DNA of 51,489 nt, taken from positions 1-51,489 of the forward strand of contig NZ_JAAN01000023.1 in assembly GCF_000559025.1 (NCBI RefSeq), given 5' to 3'. Every line of letters begins with the position of its first letter. Within the stretch, counting starts at the first letter, position 1. Shown here piece after piece: positions 38,645 to 50,901 of the stretch. Below the pieces are notes generated by a model. It did not search any database, was not told where the DNA came from, and saw only the letters and a program-made list of their open reading frames with translations. This DNA is from Luteimonas huabeiensis HB2. Its GTDB lineage: Bacteria; Pseudomonadota; Gammaproteobacteria; Xanthomonadales; Xanthomonadaceae. Both the position numbers and the translations under genes were made by a program.

Positions 38645-40069
38645 ATGCCCCCACGTCTCGCCCGCGCAGCGTGCGCCCCCTTCGCCCTGGCTGCGCTCGC
38701 TGCGCTATCGGCATGCGCGAACCCCGCTTCCGAGCCCGCCCCCACCCCGTCCGCCGCAACCGACGTCGTCGTCATCGAGGGCGCGCGGGTGTTCGACGGC
38801 GAGCGCGATCTCGGCGTGGTGCGGCTGGTCGTGCGCGATGGGCGCATCGAGGCGGTCGGCGGCGACGGGCCGTTGCCGGCGGGCGCGCGGCGCGTGGACT
38901 ACGGCGGCCGCTATATCGTGCCGGGCTTGGTCAACGACCATGCGCACCTGGGCAATACCGAGGGCACCGAGCACGGCGGCCGCTACTACACCCGCGACCA
39001 CGTGGTCCGCGACCTGCGCCAGTTCCAGGCGTTCGGGGTGACCACGGTGAATTCGCTGGGCATGAACGGGCCCGCGTTTTACGAGATCCGCGATGCGGTG
39101 CGCGCGGCCGATCCCGCGCTGGGTGCCTGGATGCTGGGTGCCGGGCCGGGCATCGGCGCGCCCGGCGGCGCGCCGCCGGCGAAGAACATGGGGCTGGCGG
39201 AGGATGCGGTGCCGCGCCCGGCCGATGCCGCCGCCGCGCGCGAAGCCGTGCGCGAGCAGGCGCGGCGCGGGGTGGACATCATCAAGCTGTGGGTGGACGA
39301 CCTGGGCGGGCAGGCGCCGCCGATGGCGCCCGAGGTCTACCGCGCGGCGATCGATGAGGCGCATGCCCAGGGCCTGCAGGTGGCCGCGCACATCCACGAT
39401 CTGGCCCCGGCCGCGGACTTGGTCGCCAGCGGCATCGACGTGATCGCCCACGGCGTGCGCGACCGTCCGGTGGATGCCGCGCTGGTGGAGGCGATGCGCA
39501 GCCGTGGCACCTGGTACATCCCCACCCTGCAGATCGACGAGGCCAACTATCTCTATGCCGAGCAACCGCGGCTGATCGAGGAGGAGCCGGCGCTGCGCGC
39601 GGCCTTGCAGGCGCCGCTGCGCGCGCGCTTCCAGGATCCGGTCTGGCAACGCCGGCAACTGGAGGGCGAGGCGGCGGCGAAGTCGCGCGCGGCGGTGCGC
39701 ATGAATCTGGCCAACCTGCGCACCCTGCACGCGGCCGGCGTGCGCATCGGCTTCGGCACCGACGCCGGCGCGCTGCCGCACCGGGTGATCGGCTTCGCCG
39801 AGCACCGCGAGCTGGAACTGATGACCCAGGCGGGCTTCACCCCCGAGCAGGCGCTGCGTACCGCCACCCGCGATGCCGCGGAACTGCTGGGCCTGGACGA
39901 CCGCGGCCTGCTGGCGCCGGGCCGGCGCGCCGATTTCGTGGTGCTGGATGCGGATCCGCTGGCCGACATCCGCAATACCCGCCGCATCCGCGCGGTCTGG
40001 CAGGCCGGGCGCCAGGTCGCCGGGCCGCTGGCCGACTTCGATCCGGACCGCAACGCCGCCGCGCGGTAG
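38645..40069 (+). CDS. Amidohydrolase-family lipoprotein
   Basis: The 474-residue protein has a lipoprotein signal with lipobox LSAC (C24), then an imidazolonepropionase-like amidohydrolase fold: N-terminal VIEGARVFDGERDLGVVRLVVRDGRIEAVG, metal-binding PGLVNDHAHLGNTEG (normally DxHxH; here N-D-H-A-H), VDIIKLWVDD, AAHIHD, VIAHGVRD and FGTDAGA with C-terminal LAPGRRADFVVLDADPL. Such proteins are often prolidase- or X-dipeptidase-like enzymes in the periplasm; the substrate is not evident. Confidence 0.88.
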   Translation: MPPRLARAACAPFALAALAALSACANPASEPAPTPSAATDVVVIEGARVFDGERDLGVVRLVVRDGRIEAVGGDGPLPAGARRVDYGGRYIVPGLVNDHAHLGNTEGTEHGGRYYTRDHVVRDLRQFQAFGVTTVNSLGMNGPAFYEIRDAVRAADPALGAWMLGAGPGIGAPGGAPPAKNMGLAEDAVPRPADAAAAREAVREQARRGVDIIKLWVDDLGGQAPPMAPEVYRAAIDEAHAQGLQVAAHIHDLAPAADLVASGIDVIAHGVRDRPVDAALVEAMRSRGTWYIPTLQIDEANYLYAEQPRLIEEEPALRAALQAPLRARFQDPVWQRRQLEGEAAAKSRAAVRMNLANLRTLHAAGVRIGFGTDAGALPHRVIGFAEHRELELMTQAGFTPEQALRTATRDAAELLGLDDRGLLAPGRRADFVVLDADPLADIRNTRRIRAVWQAGRQVAGPLADFDPDRNAAAR

Positions 40070-40137
40070 CGGCCGGCGCCGTCCAGGACGAATCGGCATT
40101 CGGTCTGCGGTGACGAATTTTCCGCATGCGGAACCAT

Positions 40138-40290
40138 GCCGTCCCTTCTCCCGCAAGCGGGAGAAGGTGGCGCGCAGCGCCGGATGAGGGCCGCCTTTGC
40201 ACGCCTGCGGCGTGCCCCCATCCGCCTTCGGCACCTTCCCCCGCTTGCGGGGGAAGGGAAAGACAGCATCGTCCGCAAGCGGGTGAAGGG
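40138..40290. repeat. Family A repeat module
   Basis: CTTCTCCCGCAAGCGGGAGAAGG, the linker GTGGCGCGCAGCGCCGGATGAG and its inverted counterpart with CTTCCCCCGCTTGCGGGGGAAGG form the complete long module between the convergent amidohydrolase and selO genes. Confidence 0.85.
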
Positions 40291-40322
40291 GCGCCTTTTG
40301 CGCTCCCGAATGTCGCTCCGCC

Positions 40323-41885
<1,563 letters not shown>

Positions 41886-42043
41886 GCGCACAGGGTACGC
41901 GCACGCGTGCGCGCGCCGCGTCTGCGCGCCGGCAACCGTCGCCGCACTGAACGCGCGCGTGCCGCGATTCGGGTCGGCGGCCGGCGCTGCCGTACACTAT
42001 GCGGTCCCCCACGATCTGCGCCTGACCGGTGCGAGAGACCGAG

Positions 42044-43867
<1,824 letters not shown>

Positions 43868-44183
43868 AGCCGCCGGAAGCCTCCTCCGCGCCTGCGGGGG
43901 CACTCTGCTTTTCCTTCCCCGCAAGCGGGGAGCACGCTGTTTTTCCCTTCCCCCGCCAAGCGGGGGAAGGTGCCGAAGGCGGATGGGGGCACGCTGCAAG
44001 CGTGTAAAGCGGCCCTCATCCGGCGCTGCGCGCTTGCGGGAGAAGGAACAATATGCGCCCGCTTGCGGGAGAAGGAACGATATGCCCCCGCTTGCGGGAG
44101 AAGGGACAGCATGCGCCCGCTTGCAGGTGCGGGGACACCTTCGGCGCTGCAGGCCGAGTGTCGATACGCCCTAGAATGCGGGC
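43868..44183. repeat. Family A cluster with 29-bp tandem array
   Basis: This gap holds 33-bp-type copies (43905-43975), the linker GTGCCGAAGGCGGATGGGGG and its inverse, and then three exact-period 29-bp units at 44031-44059, 44060-44088 and 44089-44117. Each unit has CGCTTGCGGGAGAAGG and a variable AACAATATGCGCC-like half. A fourth partial unit follows. No gene is present. Confidence 0.85.
44172..44177 (+). promoter_or_regulatory. TAGAAT box, leaderless spacing
   Basis: TAGAAT ends seven bases before the ATG of the amidotransferase gene, so transcription would start at the ATG. Confidence 0.5.
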
Positions 44184-44939
44184 ATGCCCCGCATCCTGGT
44201 GTTCCAGCACGTCGCCGCCGAGCCGCTCGGCACGCTCGATCCGCTGATCCGCAGCCGCGGCCATCGCATCCGCTTCGTCAACTTCGAGCGCGATCCGCAC
44301 GCGCGGCCGAACGTGGACCGCTACCGCGGGCTGGTGGTGCTGGGCGGGCCGATGAACGTGGACGAGCAGGCGCGCCGTCCGCACCTGCGCACCGAGCTCC
44401 ATGCGATCGAGCGCATGCTGCAGCAGGGCAAGCCGGTGCTGGGCATCTGCCTGGGCGCGCAGTTGCTGGCTCACGTGCTGGGCGCCGACGTGCGCCGGCG
44501 CGAGGCGCCGGAGATCGGCTGGTACGACCTGCACGCCACGCCGGAAGGCCGGCAGGACCCGGTACTGGCGCCGCTGGGCGAGGTCGCGCGCGTGTTCCAG
44601 TGGCACCGCTACCACTTCGAGATCCCGCGCGAGGCGGTGCACCTGGCGCGCGGCGCCGAGTGCGAGCAGCAGGCATTCCGCTGGGGCGAGCTCGCCTACG
44701 GCTTCCAGTTCCACCTGGAGATGGACCGGCCGCTGGTGGAGCGCTGGCTGGACACCCCGGCCTACCGGGAGGAACTGGCCGCCTCCGGCCTGCCGCACGA
44801 TGCCGACGCGATCCGCGCCGCCACCGATCTCCACATCGCGCGCATGCAGGCGCAGGCCGACGAGGTGTTCAACCGCTTCCTGGACCTGGTCGGCCGCCCG
44901 CAGCGCCGCATCGTGCTGCCCAGCCGCGAGTTCGGTTGA
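44184..44939 (+). CDS. Class I glutamine amidotransferase, GMP synthase-like
   Basis: The 251-residue protein is a stand-alone GATase1 domain. The triad is visible: nucleophile C89 in LGICLGAQLL, with H177 and E179 in GFQFHLEMD. GGPMNVDEQ and EIGWYDL are typical of the 'GMP synthase - glutamine amidotransferase domain' group. No synthetase domain is fused and no partner is adjacent, so the acceptor is unknown; some relatives act on glutathione- or polyamine-type gamma-glutamyl substrates. Confidence 0.9.
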   Translation: MPRILVFQHVAAEPLGTLDPLIRSRGHRIRFVNFERDPHARPNVDRYRGLVVLGGPMNVDEQARRPHLRTELHAIERMLQQGKPVLGICLGAQLLAHVLGADVRRREAPEIGWYDLHATPEGRQDPVLAPLGEVARVFQWHRYHFEIPREAVHLARGAECEQQAFRWGELAYGFQFHLEMDRPLVERWLDTPAYREELAASGLPHDADAIRAATDLHIARMQAQADEVFNRFLDLVGRPQRRIVLPSREFG

Positions 44940-44955
44940 GCCCGGCGCGGAACGG

Positions 44956-45132
44956 CTACTGCAGGAAGGTGCCGATGACCTCGCCCAGCCCCGGCCAGCC
45001 GGCCATCGGCGCGAAGAACCAGTAGGCGCCGACCAGCACCGCCACCCACAGGCCGATCTTCACCACGGTGCCGATCAGCTTGTACGCCAGGTACAGGCCG
45101 ATCGCGGCGGCGAGGATCGCCAGCCAGCTCAT
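44956..45132 (-). CDS. Small membrane protein coupled to trhO
   Basis: The 58-residue protein is mostly membrane: two adjacent hydrophobic segments (about 3-20 and 22-42, LAILAAAIGLYLAYKLIGTVVKIGLWVAVLVGAYWF) followed by a short polar tail. The ATG overlaps the trhO stop (ATGA), so translation is probably coupled. The function is unknown. Confidence 0.75.
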   Translation of the reverse strand: MSWLAILAAAIGLYLAYKLIGTVVKIGLWVAVLVGAYWFFAPMAGWPGLGEVIGTFLQ

Positions 45133-45875
45133 GCCGCGCTCCGCGCGTCCGCCAGGGCCGTCAGGTCCGGGCCGAGGGCGATGCGTTCGTCGAAGACGAA
45201 GCAGCCGCCGTCGTAGCCGGCGCCGCCGACGGTCTCGAAGTAGCCGAGGATGCCGCCGTCGAGCTGCAGCACGTTGTCCAGGCCCTGCGCGCGCATCCAT
45301 AGCGCCGCCTTCTCGCAGCGGATGCCGCCGGTGCAGAAGCTCACCACGGTGGCGTCGGCCAGCGCCTCGCGGCGGGCCAGCACCGCGTCGGGCAGCTCGG
45401 TGAAGTTGTCGATCGGCAGCGTCGTGGCGCCGGCGAAGGTGCCGTAGGCGACCTCCTCGCGGTTGCGGGTGTCGAGCAGGACCAGGCGGCGCCCGTCGTC
45501 GTCGGCGCCGCGGGCGAGCCAGCGGGCGAGCGTGCGCGGCGCCACCGCCGGCGCGCGGCCGGCCAGGGGCGAAGCGTCCTCGCGGCGGAAGGCGATGATC
45601 TCGCGCTTGACCTTGACCTTGAGCCGGGCGAACGGCGCGCGCGCGCTGACGCTGCGCTTGGCTTCCAGCCCGGCGAAGCGCGCATCCGCGCGCAGCCAGT
45701 CGAGGAAGCCGTCGATGTCGGCGGCGGCGCCGGCCAGGAACAGGTTCAGCCCCTCGCCGGCGACCAGCACCGTGCCCAGCAGGCCGCGGGCGCGGGCGGC
45801 GCCCTCGACGGCGTCGGCCAGGGCGCGCGGATCGGCGACGGGCACGAAGCGGTAGGCGGCGATGCTGGTGTGCAT
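45129..45875 (-). CDS. trhO: tRNA uridine(34) hydroxylase TrhO (YceA), rhodanese family
   Basis: The 248-residue enzyme hydroxylates U34 of tRNA with O2, a step to 5-methoxyuridine or cmo5U. The N-terminal acylphosphatase-like part (GLLGTVLVAGEGLN) is followed by VKVKVKREIIAF and a rhodanese domain with C181 in FCTGGIRCEKAALWM. LDGGILGYFE and CFVFDERI are family marks. The ATG at 45875 is preferred to one six codons upstream because homologues begin near here and a TAGAAT box (45883-45888, minus strand) lies eight bases before it. Confidence 0.93.
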   Translation of the reverse strand: MHTSIAAYRFVPVADPRALADAVEGAARARGLLGTVLVAGEGLNLFLAGAAADIDGFLDWLRADARFAGLEAKRSVSARAPFARLKVKVKREIIAFRREDASPLAGRAPAVAPRTLARWLARGADDDGRRLVLLDTRNREEVAYGTFAGATTLPIDNFTELPDAVLARREALADATVVSFCTGGIRCEKAALWMRAQGLDNVLQLDGGILGYFETVGGAGYDGGCFVFDERIALGPDLTALADARSAA

Positions 45876-45901
45876 GCCGGCCATTCTACCCACGGCCGGG
45901 A

Positions 45902-46126
45902 TCAGGGCCGCTCATCCCGTGGCCGCCCCCGCGCGTCGAGCGCGGACGCGGCCCACAGGTTGTCGATCAGGTTCGGGTAGCGGCGCCCGGCGTCGCTGGC
46001 GCGCGCGCGGGCGGCCTCGCGCTGCGCCGCGCTCAGGCGGGTCCGCGCCGCCTTCGGCTTCGGGTTGTCGCGCTGCCAGGGCCTGGGGCGCGACTTCGGA
46101 TCGTCGAACACGCGGCGGGTGGGCAT
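45902..46126 (-). CDS. Small basic conserved hypothetical protein
   Basis: The 74-residue basic protein (MPTRRVFDDPKSRPRPWQRDNPKPKAARTRLSAAQREAAR...) has no membrane segment. It ends with NLIDNLWAASALDARGRPRDERP. It looks like a small protein seen in related genera; the composition is partly low-complexity. It lies between pepA-like and trhO genes on the same strand. Confidence 0.55.
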   Translation of the reverse strand: MPTRRVFDDPKSRPRPWQRDNPKPKAARTRLSAAQREAARARASDAGRRYPNLIDNLWAASALDARGRPRDERP

Positions 46127-46195
46127 TGGCGGATCACCGGCGGAAGGCGACCCCGGGAGCCTCCCAGGGCCGCCGTCGTCGGCCGGTGAGCGGCC

Positions 46196-47776
46196 TCAGC
46201 GCGCCGCCGGCGCCTCCACGTGGTCGCGCACCCAGCGGTCGAACAGGCGCACGCCGAAGGCGGTGGCGCCGGCCGGCGAAGTGGCGGTGCCGGCGGTCTC
46301 GTTCCAGGCCATGCCGGCGATGTCCAGGTGCGCCCACGGGGTGTCGCGGTCCACCCACTCGCCGATGAAGTGCGCCGCGGTGCTGGAGCCGGGGCGTCCG
46401 CCGCCGTTGCGCAGGTCGGCGATCGGCGATGCCAGCATCTTGCCGTAGCCGCGGTGCAGCGGCATCCGCCACAGCGGCTCGCCCGCGGCCTCGCCGGCGG
46501 CGACCAGTTGCCCGGCGAGCGTCTCGTCGCGGCTGAAGAGACCGGCGTAGTCGTTGCCCAGCGCGGTCACGATGGCGCCGGTCAGGGTGGCGATGTCGAC
46601 GATCGCGCGCGGGCGGTGGCGGTCCTGCACGTACCAGAGCGCATCGACCAGCACCATGCGCCCTTCGGCGTCGGTGCTCATGACCTCGTAGGTGCGCCCG
46701 GCCGCGGTGCGGATCACGTCGCCGGGGCGCACGGCGCTGCCGGAGGGCATGTTCTCCGCCAGCGCGGCCACCGCCACCGCGTTCACCGGCGCGCGGCGCC
46801 CGGCCAGGGCCAGCAGCGCGCCGGTCGCGGAGGCGGCGCCGGTCATGTCGTACTTCATGCGCCACATCCCGTCGCTGCCCTTGATCGAGATGCCGCCGGT
46901 GTCGAAGGTGATGCCCTTGCCGACGAAGGCCACCGGCGCCTCGCCGCGCGCGCCGCCGTCGTAGCGCACCGCCAGCAGCCGCGGCGGGCGCGCGCTGCCC
47001 TGCCCCACCGCCAGCAGCGAGCCCATCCCCAGGCGCTCCATCGCCGGCACGTCCAGCACCTCGATGCTGACGTTCGGCATCCCGGCGAAGGCCTCGCGGG
47101 TACGGCGCACGAACTCCTCCGGCCACACCGCGTTGGCCGGCTCGGTGACCAGGTCGCGGGCGAAACGCACGCCGTCGGCCACCGGCCGCCAGTCGCGCTC
47201 GTAGCCCTGCGCGGCCGCGGCGCCGGCGGCGCTGCGCACCACCAGCTCGCCGCGGCCGGCCTGCGGCGCGTCGGCGTCCTCGTCGGCGCCGCGCGCGGTG
47301 CGGTACTTGTCGAAGCGATAGCCGCCCAGCACGGCGCCGAAGGCCAGGTGCGAGGCGGCGTCCGGTTCGTCGCCGGCCCACAGCAGCTCGACGCGCGGCG
47401 CGGTGCTGCCTGCGGCGAACTGGCCGACGCGGCCGCCGATGTCCTCCAGCGCGCGCGCATCGAGCGCCTCGCTGCCCGCGCCCACCACCAGCACGCGGTC
47501 GAACGGCGCCAGCCCCGGCAGATCGAGCCGGGTGTCCGCGCGGCCCTTGAAGCCCGCCGCGGCGACCGCGCGCGACAGCGCGCCCGAGGTCGCGGCATCG
47601 ACAGCGGCGAACGCGCCGGACTGCGGGCCATCGCCGCGCATGGCCACCGCCACGGTGCCGCCCTGCGGCACGGCATAGGCGTCGAACCGGAGCTCGCGCT
47701 GGGCGGCGGCCGGCAGCGCGAGACAGGCGAGCAGGAGCGCCAGCAGCCAGCGCTGCGGCGGGACGGATCGGGACAT
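46196..47776 (-). CDS. Secreted M17 leucyl aminopeptidase
   Basis: The 526-residue enzyme has a signal peptide (about 1-26, LLALLLACLALPAAAQ), so unlike cytosolic PepA it is exported. The C-terminal M17 catalytic domain has VGKGITFDTGGISIKGSDGMWRMKYDMTGAAS with a metal-binding Lys and Asp, and VMSTDAEGRMVLVDAL in place of the usual NTDAEGRL, then ATLTGAIVTALG. It releases N-terminal amino acids from peptides. The ATG at 47776 is preferred because the signal peptide starts there; the longer frame adds non-homologous residues. Confidence 0.92.
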   Translation of the reverse strand: MSRSVPPQRWLLALLLACLALPAAAQRELRFDAYAVPQGGTVAVAMRGDGPQSGAFAAVDAATSGALSRAVAAAGFKGRADTRLDLPGLAPFDRVLVVGAGSEALDARALEDIGGRVGQFAAGSTAPRVELLWAGDEPDAASHLAFGAVLGGYRFDKYRTARGADEDADAPQAGRGELVVRSAAGAAAAQGYERDWRPVADGVRFARDLVTEPANAVWPEEFVRRTREAFAGMPNVSIEVLDVPAMERLGMGSLLAVGQGSARPPRLLAVRYDGGARGEAPVAFVGKGITFDTGGISIKGSDGMWRMKYDMTGAASATGALLALAGRRAPVNAVAVAALAENMPSGSAVRPGDVIRTAAGRTYEVMSTDAEGRMVLVDALWYVQDRHRPRAIVDIATLTGAIVTALGNDYAGLFSRDETLAGQLVAAGEAAGEPLWRMPLHRGYGKMLASPIADLRNGGGRPGSSTAAHFIGEWVDRDTPWAHLDIAGMAWNETAGTATSPAGATAFGVRLFDRWVRDHVEAPAAR

Positions 47777-47923
47777 GCGGACTCCTGGAGCGGACGAGGT
47801 GCGGACCCTCGACCGTAGCCGAATCGCCGCCGCCGGCCGGGTGCCGTTGGTCACGATCGCGCCGCCCCGCGCAGCGCGGCGCCGCTGCGCGCGGCCCGCT
47901 TCCCGAGTGCGACCGCTCGCGCC

Positions 47924-48547
47924 TCAGCGCCGCGCGTAGTAGGAGGACGACGCGCAGACCACGACGTCCTGCGCGCTGGGCGCGGGCATGTCGCTGCCGC
48001 GCAGGCCCATGACCCGGACCACGTCGTTCTCGCCCTCGGCGACCTTGGTGATCGCCAGGTAGCCGGTCTTGGTATCGCGACAGAACGCGTTGCCGGGCAT
48101 GCGCGTGGGCCAGGTCTCGGCGACCACGCGGCGCAGTTCCACCGGGTGCTCGGCGCCGATCATCAACGCGTCGGCGTAGCGCTGGCCGGGCAGGAACTCG
48201 TCGCCACCGCGCAGGATCGCGATGCGCTCGGTGACGAACTCCGCGCCGTTCTCGCCGCGGATGGTGTCGCCCTCGATGCGGATGCGGCCGGTGACCGATT
48301 CGGCCACCGGGTTGCCGGTCTCGAACAGGCCCAGCGCCACCGGGTGCAGCATCGGCGGCGAAGCGCGGTTGCCCGGGCGCACGCTGGGATCGTGGTTCGG
48401 CACGTCGGCCGGCGCGGGGGCCGAGGACACCGGCGCCGCGGAGGCGCCGGCCTGGGGTGCGGACGCGTCGGGCGCCTGGCCGCAAGCGGCCAGCAGCGAG
48501 GCGGACAAGGCGAACAGGGCGGCGGTGCGGATGGCAGTCGGGGGCAT
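47924..48547 (-). CDS. Lipoprotein, paralogue 1
   Basis: The 207-residue protein has a signal peptide with lipobox LAAC (C22) and a Pro/Ala-rich linker. The conserved core is ERIAILRGGDEFLPGQRYADALMIGAEHPVELRRVV, and the end is VVCASSSYYARR. It shares this layout with the next gene (48775-49500), so the two are tandem paralogues. Function unknown; the conserved region may be a small periplasmic domain. Confidence 0.75.
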   Translation of the reverse strand: MPPTAIRTAALFALSASLLAACGQAPDASAPQAGASAAPVSSAPAPADVPNHDPSVRPGNRASPPMLHPVALGLFETGNPVAESVTGRIRIEGDTIRGENGAEFVTERIAILRGGDEFLPGQRYADALMIGAEHPVELRRVVAETWPTRMPGNAFCRDTKTGYLAITKVAEGENDVVRVMGLRGSDMPAPSAQDVVVCASSSYYARR

Positions 48548-48774
48548 GTCATCGACACAAAGCTGAAGGGCCCACGATTATCCGCAAAGATGCGAACAAG
48601 ATGTTCACGTTTCGTAAGTCGTTGGGCGAACTTCCGCGATTCCGCGTGCATCTTCGACGCGCGTCGCAAACCCCTCGGCTTTGCGCGGGGACGCGAATGC
48701 GCCGCCCTCCTGCCCGTGGCGCGGTATCGGCCGCGCTGCCGGCGGCGTGGTCCTCCGATGCGCGCGCGGCGCGC

Positions 48775-49500
48775 TCAGCGCCGCGATTCGTACTCCAGCG
48801 TATCGCAGGCGCGCACGTCCTCGGCGCCGGCCGCAGGCGTGGACCGGCCCTGCAGGCCGACCAGGCGGACCACCGTGCGCTCGCCCTCGTGCACCGAGAC
48901 CAGGGCGACGAAATCCGCCTCGCCCTCGGCGCACAGGCCGGGGCCGCGCGGCGCCGGCCGCTCGTCGTCCGCGTCGGCGGTCGCTTCGGCGGGCGCCGGC
49001 GGCGCGGCTGGCGCGTCGGGGGTCGCGTCGGCCGCAGGGGCGGCCTCGCCGTCGGCGGGCTGCGCATCCTCCGCGGGCGGCCGCACCACCCGGCGCAGCT
49101 CCACCGGCTGCTCCGCGCCGACCATCAGCGCATTGGAGTAGCGCTCGCCGGGACGGAACTGGTCGTCTCCGCGCACGATCGCGATCCGTTCGGTCTCCAG
49201 CGACACGCCGTTGCGGCCCGCGATGGCATCGTCCTCGATCTCCAGCACGCCGGTGGCGGCCTCGGCGCGCTCGCCGCGCGGCTGGAAGCGGCCGCTGACC
49301 AGGCCCTGCAGCTCCGGCGGCGCGGCGCGCTCGAACCGGCGCACGCTCGGATCGGGCCGCGGCACCTCGCTGGGCGCCGGCGCCTCGGTACCGGCCGCGG
49401 GCGGCTCGGCCGGCGGCGGCGCCTCGTCGCGGCAGGCGACCAGCATCAGCGGCGAGGACAGCGCGGCGAAGGCCAGGGCGAGCGCACGGACGGACGGCAT
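48775..49500 (-). CDS. Lipoprotein, paralogue 2
   Basis: The 241-residue protein has a lipobox LVAC (C23) and a Pro/Ala/Glu-rich linker of about 30 residues. The core ERIAIVRGDDQFRPGERYSNALMVGAEQPVELRRVV matches paralogue 1. It has an additional Ala/Pro/Asp-rich insertion (AEDAQPADGEAAPAADATPD) before VSVHEGERTVVRLVGLQG and the end ACDTLEYESRR. The ATG at 49500 is chosen because a longer frame upstream overlaps the MFS transporter gene and has no signal peptide. Confidence 0.75.
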   Translation of the reverse strand: MPSVRALALAFAALSSPLMLVACRDEAPPPAEPPAAGTEAPAPSEVPRPDPSVRRFERAAPPELQGLVSGRFQPRGERAEAATGVLEIEDDAIAGRNGVSLETERIAIVRGDDQFRPGERYSNALMVGAEQPVELRRVVRPPAEDAQPADGEAAPAADATPDAPAAPPAPAEATADADDERPAPRGPGLCAEGEADFVALVSVHEGERTVVRLVGLQGRSTPAAGAEDVRACDTLEYESRR

Positions 49501-49550
49501 CGGCGGAACTCCAACGGACAAGACACGCGCGAATGATAGGCCGACTGGAT

Positions 49551-50858
49551 TCACGCGACGTGAGCGGATGCTTCCCGCCCGCGCGCGGGCAGGCTCAGCA
49601 GCGCCGCCAGCGTCAGCGTCGCCGCCGCGCACAGGTAGGCGCCGACCGCGCCCAGCCCGTAGCGGCCGGCCAGCCAGGTGGCCGCGTACGGAGCCAGCGA
49701 AGCGCCGAAGATCCCGGCCAGGTTGAAGGCGAGCGAGGCGCCGGTGTAGCGCACCTCGGCGGGGAACTGTTCGGCCAGCAAGGTGCCGACCGGGCCGTAG
49801 GTCAGCCCCATCAGGCCCAGCCCGAGCGCGAGGAACGCCAGCGTGCCGAGCGGGGAGCCGCCCACGAACAGGCGCGCGAACAGCGCGCCGAAGACCAGGA
49901 TGCCGAGCGTTGCCAGGATCATCGCGCGGCGGCGGCCGTGGCGGTCGGCGTACAGCGCCGCCAGCGGGATGGTGGCGGCGAAGCACAGCACGCCGGCCAT
50001 CTGCAGCCACAGGAAGGCGTCGCGCGAGTAGCCCAGCCGCGAGGTGCCCCAGCTCAGCGCGAACACCGTCATCAGGTAGAACAGCACGAAGGTCGCCAGG
50101 GTCAGCAGCGTGCCCGCCAGCAGCGCGCGCGGATGGCGCAGCAGCACGTCCATGAAGGGCACCCGCACGCGCTCGGCGCGCTCCAGCACGCGGCGGAAAT
50201 CGGGCGTCTCGTCGATGCTCAGCCGTACCCACAGCCCCACCGCGACCAGCGCCGCCGAGGCCAGGAACGGAATGCGCCAGCCCCAGGCCATGAAGGCGGC
50301 ATCGCCCATGAAGGCGGTCAGCAGCAGGAAGCTGCCGGTGGCGAGGAAGAAGCCGATCGGCGCGCCGAGCTGCGGGAACATGCCGTACCAGGCGCGGCGC
50401 CCCGGCGGCGCGTTCTCCGTGGCCAGCAGCACCGCCCCGCCCCACTCCCCGCCCAGGCCCAGGCCCTGGCCGAAGCGGCACAGCGCCAGCAGCGCCGGCG
50501 CGACCAGCCCGATCTGCGCATGGGTGGGCAGCAACCCGATGGCGACCGTGGACAGGCCCATCGTCAGCAGCGCCGCGACCAGGGTGGCCTTGCGCCCCAC
50601 CCGGTCGCCGAAATGGCCGAACAACGCCGAACCGATCGGGCGCGCGACGAAGGCCAGGGCGAAGGTCGCCAGCGACTGCAGCGTCGCCGAGGCCGGATCG
50701 CTCGCAGGAAAGAACAGCGCCGGGAACACCAGCACCGCCGCGGTCGCGTAGATGTAGAAGTCGAAGAACTCGATGGTGGTGCCGACCAGGCTGGCGAGCA
50801 GCACCCGCCGCTTGTCGGCCGGGCGGGCGGCGGTTGCGCCGATGGCCTGCGATGTCAT
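49551..50858 (-). CDS. MFS transporter, metabolite:H+ symporter (MHS) family
   Basis: The 435-residue protein has 12 predicted membrane segments and the MHS hallmarks LVGTTIEFFDFYIYATAA in the first segment, then ARPIGSALFGHFGDRVGRKATLV, FGQGLGLGGEWGGAVLLATENAP and YADRHGRRRAMI. These families import organic acids, proline or betaine with protons. The substrate is unknown. The ATG at 50858 (MTSQAIG) is preferred to one 14 codons upstream. Confidence 0.93.
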   Translation of the reverse strand: MTSQAIGATAARPADKRRVLLASLVGTTIEFFDFYIYATAAVLVFPALFFPASDPASATLQSLATFALAFVARPIGSALFGHFGDRVGRKATLVAALLTMGLSTVAIGLLPTHAQIGLVAPALLALCRFGQGLGLGGEWGGAVLLATENAPPGRRAWYGMFPQLGAPIGFFLATGSFLLLTAFMGDAAFMAWGWRIPFLASAALVAVGLWVRLSIDETPDFRRVLERAERVRVPFMDVLLRHPRALLAGTLLTLATFVLFYLMTVFALSWGTSRLGYSRDAFLWLQMAGVLCFAATIPLAALYADRHGRRRAMILATLGILVFGALFARLFVGGSPLGTLAFLALGLGLMGLTYGPVGTLLAEQFPAEVRYTGASLAFNLAGIFGASLAPYAATWLAGRYGLGAVGAYLCAAATLTLAALLSLPARGREASAHVA

Positions 50859-50901
50859 GGCATGGACGGTCCGCTTTCCGGCCAGGCGCCGGCGCCTCAC
50901 G

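Noticed and set aside
44031..44125. Possible CRISPR array
   Set aside because: Units are 29 bp with no unique spacers between them and no cas genes lie nearby; these are tandem hairpin repeats.
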